From assembly GCA_964016875.1 (NCBI GenBank), contig OZ024724.1:14178501-14242500 (forward strand): a stretch of DNA of 64,000 nt, given 5' to 3'. This document shows, piece by piece, positions 35,298 to 47,780 of the stretch. Origin of the DNA: Fallopia convolvulus (Eukaryota > Streptophyta > Magnoliopsida > Caryophyllales > Polygonaceae). How positions within the stretch are numbered: position 1 is the first letter of the stretch; the number at the start of each line of letters is the position of its first letter. Both the position numbers and the translations under genes were made by a program. Under the pieces are notes generated by a model. That model saw only the letters and a list, made by a program, of their open reading frames with translations. It made no database searches and had not been told where the DNA came from.

Positions 35298-36808
35298 TGA
35301 TGAGGTATTTTCGGTGGTCGTTAATACCTATCAAAGAAACCTTAGCTTAACCAACTCAGTAGAGCGGCAAGTAAGGGTCGATCCCACAGAGACTCGTGTA
35401 TGAATGTTATTACTTATGTGCCAAGTAACCAAAGGGGGTTTGTAATTGTGAATTCTAACCTACTATGCAAGAATAAAACTAACTATGAATGCAAGAATGA
35501 TTTAAATATATGAGAAACAAACGTGTTCAACTAGTTAAATCCATCATGATATTGATTTGTTGATCATCGATTCTCTTGATTCTCTTTTCACTTGAACAAT
35601 CTATTGTGGATAATGATCCTACTAAGGACTAAAACCCAAACTTCATATTTAGTTGATAGAACTACCAGTCTAACAACCTTAATTATCTAATAACCTAGAA
35701 GACCTTCTAGATTCAATTAAATAACAGCATGATGATTCAAGTTATCAATATAAACAAATACTTAGAGCAACCAGACATCTAAGTGACTTGTGAATTTATT
35801 CCCTACATTAATCAACTTGTCCAACCGGTACTAAATTGATTAGAGTATACTCTTGATCAAATTAACTCCAACCGGTAATTAATCAGATTCAGTTACAACT
35901 AGAAATTCAATTAGGTGATCAATCTAACAAAACCCTAGTTTAGATTCACTTAAGCACAAGAAATAATTTCTATTCAAGTTTGTTGAGAATCAATCAAACC
36001 TCACAACTACAAACAAATCATGACTTCAATAACTAGCCAAACACAAGAAAATTAGCAATGCATAATCGAAATTAAAATCAAACTTACAAAGGTTCAAAGT
36101 CTGCCTCCAAAGAGAAAAACCCTAGCCTCCAAAGTTGATCAAAATTATGACAATGATTCGAGAGAGAAAACTAAAAACAAGGTTTAAATACCCCACAAGA
36201 TATCCAAAGATAAAATTATCCCGAAATTACATTAAACTAGTCGGAAAAGACCTAATAACGTCCAACCCGAAGCCCAAAACTCGCGGCCCAACTCTCCCGC
36301 AGCGAAACAAGGGACGCGGTCTCATCTAACATGCCGCGGCCGCGGAGGTTCATGTTATGCCCGCGGCACTCCTCGGTTCAGCACTTCAGGCGACACTTCA
36401 GAGACTGTTTTCTCCCTGTTCGAGTTGGAATTTGGACTCGGAGTAAAAAAATGAATTGTAGCTCTTCGAGATAGCTTTCTAGTGATACCAAATTGAGCTT
36501 CATTCGACCACTGTAGCTCCCAATGCATAGCCCGGGTTTAAGCGTTCTTTTCACAAAAGCTCTTTGGTCTTGGTTCTTCCAATCTTCACTTGTATCACTC
36601 TAGGCTTCCTCAAACTCCTCCATAGTCCACTAAGATCCATACCGTCCACGCTTGTTTACCTAAAGATCTGCAAAACCGAACAAAACAAGTGCAAAACCCG
36701 AATTTCCTAGAAAACCTAAAAACCTAAGAACTACACTAAACTAAGCTAAAACACATGCAAAATAAACATAAATATGCATCCTCAACACTACCTAAATGCA
36801 AGCTATCA
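35298..36808 (-). repeat. 3' LTR of the Athila/Tat-like element
   Basis: 1511 bp, TGATGAGGTATTTTCGGTGG to GCAAGCTATCA. It matches the LTR at 56361-57914 with scattered substitutions and one indel of about 40 bp near 36520. Read on the - strand, a gggtatttaaacc TATA-like segment lies near 36185. Confidence 0.9.
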
Positions 36809-36824
36809 AATTCCCCCATGCTTA
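36809..36824 (-). other. polypurine tract of the Athila/Tat-like element
   Basis: On the - strand gcatgggggaatt runs directly into the LTR start TGATAGC. This is the usual plus-strand primer for an LTR retrotransposon. Confidence 0.7.
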
Positions 36825-37540
36825 ACCCTTGCTTGTCCTCATGCAAGACATAAATCCAAATCACACCAAAGAAATGCAATCTTACATCCATCTCAAATCA
36901 AACAAGCATTTCACATATAATCAAAACCCCGACCAAGACTTCTTAACATGCATTATGGTAAGCAAAAAGCAAAGACCATTCATTCATTCTAGACCTCACC
37001 AAGGTAATTGTGTTTGCACTCAAACTCTTAAGTGTTTAAGGGTATGTGTTTCACTCAAAATCAACCATGAAAACTAGACTACCATAAGCTTGCATCAGAG
37101 TTCTAAATCTCCACCGCTGGGGATCAAATACATAACAAAAATCATGAGGTCTTTTTAAGGCTTGTAATGGGGCCAAGGTAGAGAGAAATTTGGAAGGGAT
37201 AATATTTGGCCTGTGGTGCTAAATCCGGGATAAAGAACTAATCCTAAACCCAAACTTTACACTTTTTCCTCTTACTTCACTTCCCAACTTTCTTTCTCAA
37301 CTCCATAACACACATTTAAACACTTTGTTTCTTTTTTTTTTCTTTTCTTCTTCTTCAACTCTTTTCTTTTACTCATGAAGATTACTAACATTTAAACTCA
37401 ACTTTTTTCTTTGCTTTGCAACAAACTTTTCATCCTCATTTTTTTCACTTTTCAACCAAGAGTTTCATTTCCTCTTTTTCCACCTTTTTCTTCCAACTCC
37501 CCCATACTTATACATAACTCACACAAAAGCAAAAACATAA
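36825..37540 (-). other. non-coding 3' internal region of the Athila/Tat-like element
   Basis: No protein is recognisable. The + strand is rich in tttcttc and ccatac words. The region is contiguous with 53000-53860 once the nested Copia element is removed. Confidence 0.6.
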
Positions 37541-38601
37541 TGATGGGACGTTGTTGGGACCTCTGGTTCTAAACAACGGATCAACGATGTAATTCTCTTT
37601 AAGTTTTGATAATGACAAACACCATAGGGAACTAATGTTGTTTGTTCAAGTATTTCTAAGGAACGCAGGTACAGCCAAGAACTCCCATGAATGACCAAAA
37701 ACCACAGATGCCCACAATGAAGAGTTTCCATCAAGGGAACTCTAAAGAGGGAAGTTCCTATGAAATGGGAACTCCCAGAAATGATCAAGAGAACACAAGC
37801 CCACAACGATGAAGAGTTTCCATCAAGGGAACTCTGAACAAGACAGTTCCCAGGACATGGGAACTCACATGTGAGGACAACGACCGTTCAACGCACATCG
37901 CGGAATTCTGTCTCAGACAGCCCGAAGGAACAGTCTGAGGATCAGACTGTCACGCTTCATCCAACGGTCCGATTGATCCAAGAAGTTGACCTAGTTCAAA
38001 CCAAAGTCACATGTGAAGAAAGTACAACTTGGGCATCAAGCAAAGGGCATTTTGGACACAAACGAAAGATGCGACTGCCCAAGCTCACCTGGACTATAAA
38101 GCCAAATGAATAGTACTCGGATTGAGCAGTTCTCCCAGAACTCACAAAACACCCACACCAGAGAAAAGAAAGAAAAGGAAGAGAAGTCCCCGTCGTCGAG
38201 TGTGTGATCTCGACGACGGTGAAGCCGAAGTTCCCAAGGACAAGGGAACTGAGAAGTCGGTGTAAGGTTTGAGTTATTTGTATTTTGCTGTTGTGAGCTT
38301 AGGAACTCAGTTGAGAGGATTTACTAGTGTTGCTAGAGTTAGGAAGAACTCGTAGGAACAGAGAAGTGTGAATTCGGCTGTGTAACTAAGGAACAAAGCA
38401 ATTAATATAAGTAAGTCATTCAAAATCCTCCAAGCGGAGGTAGAGGTTTACCCATACAACTAGTTGGTTGTAGTGGGGTTCCTTTATAAAGGAATTGCGT
38501 TCTTTACTGTCTTTATTACTTGCAAACTGTTTACTTCCGCTGCCTTGGGAACAACTTAATTGCCAGTTCCCAAGCTCTTTGCTAACATCTACGATCCAAC
38601 A
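37541..38601 (+). repeat. 5' LTR of the Copia element
   Basis: 1061 bp starting TGATGGGACG and ending GATCCAACA. The other LTR starts TGTTGGGACG. A TATA-like actataaag near 38093 precedes the likely transcription start. Confidence 0.95.
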
Positions 38602-38603
38602 AT

Positions 38604-38615
38604 TGGTATCAGAGC
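38604..38615 (+). other. primer binding site of the Copia element
   Basis: TGGTATCAGAGC follows the 5' LTR after two bases and is complementary to the 3' end of initiator tRNA-Met. Confidence 0.9.
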
Positions 38616-40397
38616 GAGCGCTCTAGATTTGTGTTAGCATCGCAGGTATCAGATGGCTCAGGAACTTACTCAGGTGGGGAACAACACTAGTAAGCCGCCA
38701 AGGCTTATTATAGGAAGATTTGAAAGCTGGCAACGCGACATGAAAGATTGGATGCGTGGCCAAGACTACCAAGCCTGGTGTGTTATCGAGAGAGGCAACT
38801 TCGAAATCGATCCAACTATAGTCAACGACCTCTCAAAGTGGGGACCCAACGAATACAAGTGTATGGAGGCAAACTACAAAGCCAAACAATACCTAAAGAG
38901 GTCCATGTGCGTACAAGACTGTGACAGGGTAGCAAACCTTGAAACAGCTAAGGAAATGTGGGAAGCCATCCAACAAATGCACGTTGGGAACTCAGATCTC
39001 CGAGAAGATCTTCAGATGAATGCAAAAAGGGAGTTCTACAACTTCTAAATGGAGATGGGAGAGTCTGTCGATAGCTACCAGTCCCGATTTGAAGGACTTT
39101 GCACCAAAATGAAAGGCTTCGGGATCACCAAAGAAGAAATCACGCATAAGATGAAGGTCCAATAGCTCTTCAACGGATTGACTGGAGAATGGGCAAACGA
39201 GAGAACAATGTTCAAGGAAAATCCGGAAAATAGAACACTCATGCTCTATCAAGTGTTTGGAAAGCTAGTGGGACACGAGAAGAGAAAGATCGATGATAAG
39301 GAACAGACTCGAGCTCATCGAGGGATCGCACTCAAGATAGAGAAGATGCTCAAATCAACCCAAGAACAACACGAAGACTCCGAAGAAGAAGAGGATGAGG
39401 AGCTAGTTCCCGTAACAAAGGCTCTTCGAAACTTCAACAAAGGGAAGTCTCAACTGAACAGTGGGAACTGGGGAAAAGGACAGAGTTCCCAAAGAAAACC
39501 CGCAGAGAAGGATCTCTCAGATGTCACATGCTACAAGTGCAACAGGAAAGGACACTTTGCGAAGGAATGCCCACAGGGAACTGATGGTCGTAAGCAAGGA
39601 AAAAAGGCCTACATCGCTACCTGGAGCGTTGATGAAGACGAAGTTCCCGAGTCATGGGCACTCCCAGATATGTGTGGCATGGCCATAGGAGAAACCACTG
39701 AGGAATAACCCAGTGAGGTAACCACTGAAACTGTTCTTGACTCTTTAAATAACTATGAAAAACCTGAGCTGTTGAAAATCCTTTCAAGTCTTGTCAAAGA
39801 TAACATAAAATTGCAAAACAAGTTGGAAAAACAAGAACACATAAATTCTCAATTAGTTCACTAGTACAAAAATCTCTTCGCATGGCGCTTTTTTTACACA
39901 TCATATGGCGCTTTTTTTGGCGTTTTAAGTACGACCGCTATAACGGTTGCGGATGGCGCTTTTTAAAAAGCGCCATAAAAAAGCATACGGATGGCGCTTT
40001 TTTACAAAAAGCGCCATAAAAGTGCCTTTTAAAAAATAAAAAAAAACTGAAACGCATGACGCTTTTTTCTAAAAAAGCGCCATGCTTGTAACCCATGCGC
40101 ATGGCGCTTTTTTATAAAAAGCGCCATAACAGCTTTTCTTTTTAAAAAAAAATAAATTCAGGATTTGGCCTATTGCATCCATATCCAAAATAGTAAATTT
40201 ATAGAAACAAAATTTCACTAAAATAACTCATATAATTGCCTTGATATAAAATTCAATTTCACATATACATATATACGTACAGCTCATCAATGAACATATA
40301 TTCTATTTCACATATATTCAATTTCACCAACACCACCAGGTTCAACGCAATTTGTCTGACCTTGAGTAGGAGTAGCTGAACATATATTTTGTCCATG

Positions 40398-40668
40398 AAA
40401 CTCTCTTTCCTCCAAGTTGCTCAGTTGTTCTGTGGAGCGCTGCTTTAGATCATGAAGGTTTGGCCCTGGGACAACGTGGAGCTTTATGCCAACTTTTCCT
40501 TGTGTAAATTTGATAGCATTGCTACAATCCATTTAAAAGAAACATAAGTTACAATCAAATCTAGTTACACACATACATACAACAAACAAAATTTCCCAGT
40601 ACATCATCCTAAATTTACCTGACCAAATTCGTAAGAATCTGTCAAATTCTCAAGACATCTCCAATGAC
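40398..40668 (-). pseudogene. captured histidine-kinase fragment (N box), two exons
   Basis: On the - strand, exon 40668-40619 reads VIGDVLRI, stop, QILTNLV. After a GT..AG intron, exon 40521 to about 40398 reads NAIKFTQGKVGIKLHVV. Together they match the N-box region of plant hybrid histidine kinases (ATP-binding HATPase domain), most like the AHK5/CKI2 type from memory. The retained intron shows capture at DNA level. The in-frame TGA and loss of the remaining domains make it non-functional. Confidence 0.7.
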
Positions 40669-41529
40669 CTCAAGAAAAAAAAATGTATGGTATAAAAGAC
40701 AATGAAACTGAATGTCAGGTCATCTATATTTAAAAAAAGCAAGCAAATAGATATCATCCTGAAATTGAGCTTGAAATTTTTAGAGAACGTAATGTAAGTC
40801 CTAATATCCACTCAATTTATGATCTGATTAAAAGATTTAGGTGTGTGCAACATCAAAAGGGAAGGGGACCTTGAGTAATATGTAAGGTCTTATTTAGCTC
40901 TGTACTTCCCTTCAACAACGTGGATAATCACATAAATAGTGCTATAGCAAGGATCAGACATATATCATAGCATAAATAGGCACACATTTTATTCCATCAA
41001 CAGAACTTGATCTGAAGTGATAAGATGAACACACAATACACACTCATATGCCTAATTAGAATGATCACAACTTAATTAAATATATATAGATTTAGTGCAC
41101 GGATCATTAATATATATAAACTTACCTTAGGTGATTAATAAGATAACCACTAGCTTGCACAATGAACGTTATCAATTCAACAAGTCAACATATTCCAAGG
41201 TATATAGAATTTGACAGGTGATACATTAACCACGCATACATAATTAATTATACGTTATTTTTTTGTTGTACATTTGCACTTATCCTTGCCAATATCCAGT
41301 GGCCAGTCACAATCCCAAGCTTAGACTGAGACCCGCATAAGAAATTACCTTATCGGTTATATAAGGTCCTGAAAAATATCAGTGAAGTTGATGAAAGGAC
41401 CACCATTATTCTGCAACAAAAAAATCTTTCTAAACAGCATGTCTTCATATAAGTATAAGCTTTATGGAGAATTTCAATTGAACATATCATCAGTAAAGTA
41501 GAGTATGAAAGTATGAAGAAATTATTTAC

Positions 41530-41586
41530 CTCCTCCTTAAAACCTGGAAAATGGTTATAGATAAACCGGTAGCATAATTCCTTATC
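41530..41586 (-). pseudogene. possible captured PAS-like exon
   Basis: A 57-bp segment bounded by AG and GT on the - strand encodes DKELCYRFIYNHFPGFKEE. Its pattern resembles a PAS domain strand, and it lies upstream (on the - strand) of the histidine-kinase fragment, so it may come from the same gene. Too short to be sure. Confidence 0.35.
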
Positions 41587-42687
41587 CTGAAAATTCAAGT
41601 AAATGAAATTTCAGCTAGTTGCAACTACAATTTCACATCATATCAGTAAAAGACAAATCATCCATGTACAGTAGCACCACGAAGAAGAGACAAACAAGTA
41701 ATTTATTGGCGGTGGATTCAATTGGAACACTTATATTTCAGTTTGAACTTCCTCTGATCAGATTACAATAAGTATATTCCAGTTAAAGATTGCAGCTCTA
41801 AATCTCCCAAATTTTTGAAGGCCAGCTTACTATTAACATATTTTAGACCAAACCAATCCATACAATTGTTGAATGCATACTGTTTGACACCGTAAGATCA
41901 ATGAAATTTTATTCCAAGCATTTTTTATCAGATGTATATTGTCTGAACTTTGCTCTTACTATTTCAAATTCAATAGAACTGGAAACCTACTACCTTTTTA
42001 TCCATAAGATTATATTCAGTAATTTGCTAATGAATAAAATGTTAACATAAACTCTAAACTATATTACTGAAACTAAACAACTGGCACTCTAACAGACCTG
42101 AAAAATAGAATTTGTTCATCCATGGCTTGACAGGAGTCGTATCAAATTGACAAAGTTTCAAATTTATCAAACACAAACTCAAATTCAGAAAAAAAGCATA
42201 AAAAATAAGGGGGCAAAGGGCATTTCGTGTCAATGCCTCAACTACCTTGTATCCAATTTCTGACCAAACCACACCACACTACAACCCTAGATCTCAAATT
42301 GCACTAATTATTAAACCCATGAACTAGATAAGAAAGCAATTCCTGAAATTCCTAATCCACATCTCAGACCTAACCCGAAAGCAGTACAATCGAACCTAAC
42401 CAAAGGTATGTAACCTCTTCCAATGAGCTTGAGAAGACAAAGGAAGATGGAATGAAGATGGTGTATCCTTTTGTAGTCAATTTCAGAGATAAAAAAGAAT
42501 GAAGATGTCGCTGACCTTTCGTAGTCAAGACGGAGAGGGGCCAGATTGCCATCTTCCTTTCGGATCCATCACAGCCTCTTCGTCGTCTTCCTCATTCGCA
42601 CTCTCCTCTACTTCCACCGCCATCTCCGCCCCGCCACCGCCAGATGCATCGAATCTTCCTCCCCGGAGCCAAATCGCGCCCCAATCT

Positions 42688-42872
42688 CGACTCGCGAGAA
42701 CACCGCGTCGTTTGATCCCTCCCTATTCCAGGTCTCCTTGTCGGATCTCGTCGCCGCGACCGACAATTTCCACTCCGGCGCGACGAAGGTCGTTGTCAAG
42801 AAGCTCAACCCGGACGCCTTCCAAGGGCTCCGGGAGTTCCGCAATGAGATAAAAACCCTAGGAAGGAACTAG
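42688..42872 (+). pseudogene. captured receptor-like kinase fragment lacking the P-loop
   Basis: Encodes FDPSLFQVSLSDLVAATDNF, then directly VVVKKLNPDAFQGLREFRNE and a stop. This is the juxtamembrane-to-kinase entry of a leucine-rich-repeat receptor kinase. The Gly-rich ATP loop that should lie between NFHS and the VKKL lysine strand is deleted. The piece is GC-rich against an AT-rich background, in keeping with exon capture. It ends before any catalytic motif, so it cannot be a kinase. Confidence 0.7.
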
Positions 42873-43889
42873 TATCGGGACTCAGTGGGGGAGGCATTTG
42901 GGATTTATTGTATTTAGATTTTAGAACGACTCTTATGGTGCTTTTGGGAAGAAAGCGTCATCCGTCTTTTTTATTTTATGGCGTTTTTGAAAAAAGCGTT
43001 TTAAGAACTATATTTTTTATTTTTTAAAAAAGATTTAATATCTTATAGCGCTTTAAAAACAAAAGCGCCCTCCGCATTTAATATTTTACTACGCTTTTTA
43101 CTAGCGCCATAATATTTCCGTCTTATATAACAAATTTTGTACTAGTGGTTGGTCTTGAGCCCTGTCCCAACTGCATATCCCTTCTTGAAAAACTCAAGTC
43201 CCATGTGTCTCACATAGTATATCTAGAAAGAGAAATCAAAACTCTAGAGAAAGATGAGAACACCCTCTTGCAAAACCTGAGTAAGACTCCCGAACATCTT
43301 GAAACCTATAGTTCCCATATTAAGTTTGTCCCAACCAGACATGGCATAGGATATAAAGGAGAGTGCTCTAAGAATGGTAAGTCACCCCTGAGTGAACATG
43401 AAATCCATGAGTGTAGGGCCTTAGAACTTCAATGTGAGAAACAGAAAAATGCTCATCTTGAGGAAAAAATCAGGGTCCTAGAAAGTGGGAACTGTGGTAA
43501 GAGAGATTATTACACTGGGAACAATGGACACAAACTTTATGTCCAAATTGCTAAGGGAAACGGGTCACGGGTGTATAACAAGGAAACCATGGATAGGAAC
43601 AGGATCCAGAGACCACACCCAAAGTACTACCTGGGAGAATACTACAAAACGTGCTGGAACTGTGGTGCTCATGGGCACTACAAGGAAGCATGTCCCAAGA
43701 AGAGAGCCCAAACCCTTGAAAACCGTGAGTTCCTAAACAAACAAAAACATCAAGCCAATTATCAAAGGAACTCCAACTCTCATGATATCAACATTGCTGA
43801 CTACGTTTTAAATGAGAATATTTTCCCTTGCAAGGGACCGGGCAAGAGTCATCTTGCCTGGGTCTCAAAACACTAACTTTACCTTGTAG

Positions 43890-46800
43890 GTGGCAGTGAG
43901 AGGGAACAATGCATGGTTCATAGACAGTGGATGCTCGAACCATATGACCGGAAACAAGGATATCCTCATCTCACTCCACACTCATGCCGAAGGAGGCCAT
44001 GTCTCATTTGGCAATAAAAACAAGGGAGAAGTAATTGGAAAGGGAGAAGTGTTGCTAAATAGATCAATCAGAATCAGCAATGTCAACTTGGTGAAAGATA
44101 TGGGATACAATCTCTTAAGTGTTGCCCATATATGTGATCAAGGGAACAACGTTGTCACCTTCGACTCAGACGAATGCCTAGTCATCAACAAAAAGACCAA
44201 CAAAGTGATTCTGAGAGGAAGAAGGCACAACAATGTTTATGCAGTAGATACAGAATTTGAACCACCAATGAAGTTGTGTCTTGCAAGTTCCCAAGATGAC
44301 ACGGAACTCTGGCATAGACGACTGGGACATGCAGGTGTAAATCAAATCCTGAAGCTTTACCTACATGATCTGGTCATTGGTCTTCCACGGATCAATCTCG
44401 AAGGAGTCAAAATGTGTGAAGCATGTGTTCGAGGGAAACAGACCAGGAACTCCTTCAAACCCAAAAAGGTGGTGAGCACAACCAGGCCTTTAGAGCTGAT
44501 TCACATGGATCTCTGTGGTCCCATGAGAACAGCTAGCTACGGTGGAAAAAAGTACATGTATGTTTTAATTGATGATTTTTCAAGATTCACCTAGGTTATT
44601 TTCTTGAAGGCAAAATCACAAGCATCTGGAGGACATGGCCAGAACCATGATGATTGAAAGTGGAGTTCTTGAGTACTTCTGGACCGAAGCCATCTCCACA
44701 GCTACGTACATCTTGAACCGAGCCATGACAAGGCCCCTGGTCAATAAAACGTCCTATGAGCTCATCAAAGGGAGAAAACCAAACATCTCACACTTGAGAA
44801 AATTTGGTTGCACGTGCTTTGTTAACAATAATGGCAAAGACATCCTTGGCAAATTCGACCCCAGAAGCGATGAAGGGATCTTCCTGGGATACTCAACACA
44901 AAGCAAGGCTTACAGGGTCTATAATAAAAGGACCAAGAAGATAGAAGAAAGCATCCATGTTGTCTTCAACGAGAAATCCGTAAAGATGGGAACAGAGACC
45001 CAAGGAAAGGGAACTCTGTTCAAGCTGGTAAGACAAGAAGACGATGATGATGATGATGATGATGATGAGCCAAGGAAGAGGGATGAAGACTATCCAAGTG
45101 CAAGCAACATCCCACAACCAAGGAACAACGACGAAGATACAACCCTCACTGATCAAATTTCCCTCGAAGTTCCCTCCTCAGATGAATTACAAGACACATC
45201 CAACTCTCTTGTTCCCCAAGACAATACCCTGCCAGAATCAAGTATTCAGGGGGAACAAAGAGGGAACTTGCCAGAAATCTCTGAAGAAACCTCAAATGAA
45301 GAAGCTGAATATGAGTGTTCCCATGACAAAGAAACAACTACTGAAGATGACGCACATGCAAGGGAACCCGCTCATACAAGAAACTTTCAACAAAGGAAGG
45401 ACCACCTCATTGAGAACATCATCTTCCCTTATGATAAAGGTGTACAAACTCATTCCTCTCTCAATAATTTTTGTGCATTTAACGCGTTTGTTTCAATGGT
45501 GGAACCCAAAAATATCAAAGAAGCTTTGAAGGACCCAGATTGGATTCAAGCTATGCAAGAAGAACTCCACCAATTCGAGAGGAACAAAGTTTGGAAGCTA
45601 GTTCCTAAGCCCAAGAACAAGAACATCATAGGAACTCGATGGGTCTTTAGGAACAAGTTCGATGATACTGGGGATGTAGCAAGGAACAAGGCTAGGCTAG
45701 TGGCACAAGGCTACAGGCAAGAGGAAGGAATCGACTACGATGAGACCTTCGCACCGGTTGCTAGGATCGAGGCCATCAGACTCTTAATTGCCTATGCTCC
45801 TCACAAGAGATTCAAGCTTTATCAAATAGATGTGAAAACAGCCTTCCTCAATGGACATCTCAAGGAAGAAGTGTATGTGGCCCAACCTCCAGGATTCGAA
45901 GATGAAAAGCTGCCCAACCATGTCTACTTCCTGGAGAGGGCCCTCTACGGACTCAAACAAGCTCCCCGAGCTTGGTATGACAGGTTTGCTCAATTCCTCT
46001 TGTCCCATGGATACCTTTGCGGTTCCATAGACAAGACTTTGTTTTTAAAGAAAGAGTCTAGAGACATTTTGATTGTACAAGTATATGTTGATGACATTGT
46101 GTTTGGAGCAACTAACGAAACTCTTGTAGAGAAATTTAAGGACCTCATGAGCAGTGAGTTTGAGATGAGTCTCATTGGGGAACTCACGTTCTTCCTGGGA
46201 CTTCAAATATCCCAAACCAAGGAGGGAACAAAGATTCATCAACAGAAGTACATCAAGGAAATGATCGTGAAGTATGGGATGGAACACTCCAAGCCCATTG
46301 ACACTCCCATCTCACCAAATTCAAGGCTCAATGCGGATGAAACAAGTATTAGTGTGGACCAACGGAACTATCGAGGTATGATCGGGTCCCTTCTCTACTT
46401 AACAGCTAGTAGACCTGATATCATGTTCTCCGTATGTCTTTGTGCTCGTTTTCAAGCTAACCCTATGGAATCACACCTGAAAGAGGTGAAGAGAATTTCC
46501 AGGTATCTCAAAGGGAACGATAACTTGTGCCTTTGGTATCCAAGGAACAGTTCCCTTGAGCTCACTGCATACACAGATGCGGACTTTGCAGGGCACCTGG
46601 TTGATAGAAAGAGCACATCTGGAATGGCCTAGTTCCTAGGGTCATGATTAGTTTCATGGGGATCTAAAAAGAAAAACTCAGTGGCACTCTCTACAGCTGA
46701 AGTAGAATATGTGGCTGCCGCATCTTGCTGTTCCCAAGTTCTATGGCTTAAGTCACAACTCCAGGATTACGGTATGTCTTTTGGCCCAGTTCCCATACTT

Positions 46801-46998
46801 TGTGATAACACTAGTGCCATAAACATTTCCAAAAATCATGTGCATCATTCTAGAACTAAGCATATAGATATAAGGCATCACTTTCTACGTGACAATGTTG
46901 AAAGTGGGAACATCTCGATGGAACACTGTAGAACTAAAGAGCAAACTGCGGACATTCTCACCAAAGCTTTAGAAAGACGTCCCTACCAGCGTTTTTGA
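43890..46998 (+). pseudogene. Copia pol: protease, integrase (deleted core), RT, RNase H
   Basis: Protease motif FIDSGCSNHMTG, then pre-integrase ELWHRRLGHAGVNQI and CEACVRGKQ, integrase start LIHMDLCGP, and a TAG at 44592-44594 where the family has Trp. Soon after, at about 44620, the frame jumps to LEDMARTMMIESGVLEYFW, so roughly 100 residues with the second and third catalytic acids of integrase are missing. Reverse transcriptase is intact (KARLVAQGYRQEEGIDYDET, YQIDVKTAFLNG, LKQAPRAWYDRF, YVDDIVFG). RNase H follows with TDADFAG, TAG 46630-46632, TGA 46645-46647, STAEVEYVA and LCDNTSAI. Integration would be impossible without help. Confidence 0.9.
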
Positions 46999-47780
46999 AT
47001 GCTTCTAGGGATGACAACTCTAAACTAAACAAGTCCCTGTTTGTTTCTCCCTCAATGCCTGACTAGTTTATACAAGATTGCATGATAGGGAACTCGGACT
47101 TATTGCTTTCACTTTGCCATGATTACTAGTCTAAAGATAAATGTGTACAAAGGAACTCTATTTCTTTTGGCCCAAAATGATCAACCAGAGTTCCCTTTAT
47201 CCCTCTTTACAAGCCACCATGACGTTTGATCATATGACCCACCCTAAGCTAGCGACCAGACAAACGCTTCTCATGAGCCAAAATATTCACTCCTTTATCG
47301 AGTCGCAAATTGTCTGGTTCCCTTTTGAGTTCCCTAGCCCCACAAAAGGATGAGTGTGAAGTTCCCTTAACCACTTCACTCTCCCTGACCTTGATATGAT
47401 CATGGGAACTGATGCAAACTCGCAAGGGAACGCTGACTCATCTACAAAGACGAACCGTCACTTGGGAAACGGACTTTTGTGTCAGAGGCTCTGAAGCGTT
47501 AGAGGCCAAGTATTCAAATTTTGAAAAGGACTTCCCGAGAGATCGTGACGCGTGTCCAAAAGCGTGCTATGGAAGTTGAAATGATGCCCCACGTTCATTG
47601 GGCGACGGTTATCGAGGTTTTCCACTTCCCTTTTCTACCCTTCGTCCCTTCTCTCCTTAAAACCCTCATTTGCCATTTTTGGGATCTTATTCCATCTTCC
47701 ATCTTTGCCATTCTTCTTCTCCACATCCCTTTCACTCCCTTTTTCAAGAAACCTCCAAAACCTTAAAAAATCTTACAAAA
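46999..47780 (+). other. non-coding spacer between Copia pol and the third ORF
   Basis: About 780 bp containing several gttccc/gggaac words typical of this element and no recognisable protein. It may hold a promoter or splice signals for the downstream frame, but I see none clearly. Confidence 0.5.

Larger units (their letters stand above)
39859..43147. mobile_element. non-autonomous CACTA transposon, 3.3 kb, carrying host gene pieces
   Basis: Perfect 13-bp inverted ends CACTAGTACAAAA, and the 3-bp target duplication GTT at 39856-39858 and 43148-43150. Subterminal hairpins of the type atggcgcttttt..aaaaagcgccat lie at 39880-40140 and in degenerate form at 42950-43110. No transposase is present. 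Fragments of a histidine-kinase gene (- strand) and a receptor-kinase gene (+ strand) lie inside. Confidence 0.95.
38653..43876 (+). pseudogene. Copia gag, split by a CACTA element
   Basis: Starts MAQELTQVGNNTSKPPRLII, with the gag core FESWQRDMKDWMRGQDY and TAKEMWEAIQQMHVG. TAA at 39046-39048 and TAG at 39163-39165 interrupt the frame. It continues with a first knuckle CYKCNRKGHFAKEC, a TAA at 39706-39708, and then SLNNYEKPELLKILSSL before the CACTA insertion at 39859. After 43147 it resumes in frame with CPNCISLLEKLKSHVSH, a coiled region, and a second knuckle CWNCGAHGHYKEAC, ending at 43876. Gag forms the virus-like particle around the element RNA in the cytoplasm. The extended gag with two knuckles and a coiled segment fits Sireviruses. 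Confidence 0.85.

Noticed and set aside
42499..42852. Ser/Pro-rich frame over the receptor-kinase fragment
   Set aside because: Out-of-frame shadow; the recognisable kinase peptide is in another frame.
45044..45529. Frame starting with a run of Met residues
   Set aside because: Shadow of an Asp run (gatgatgat) in the Copia pol frame.
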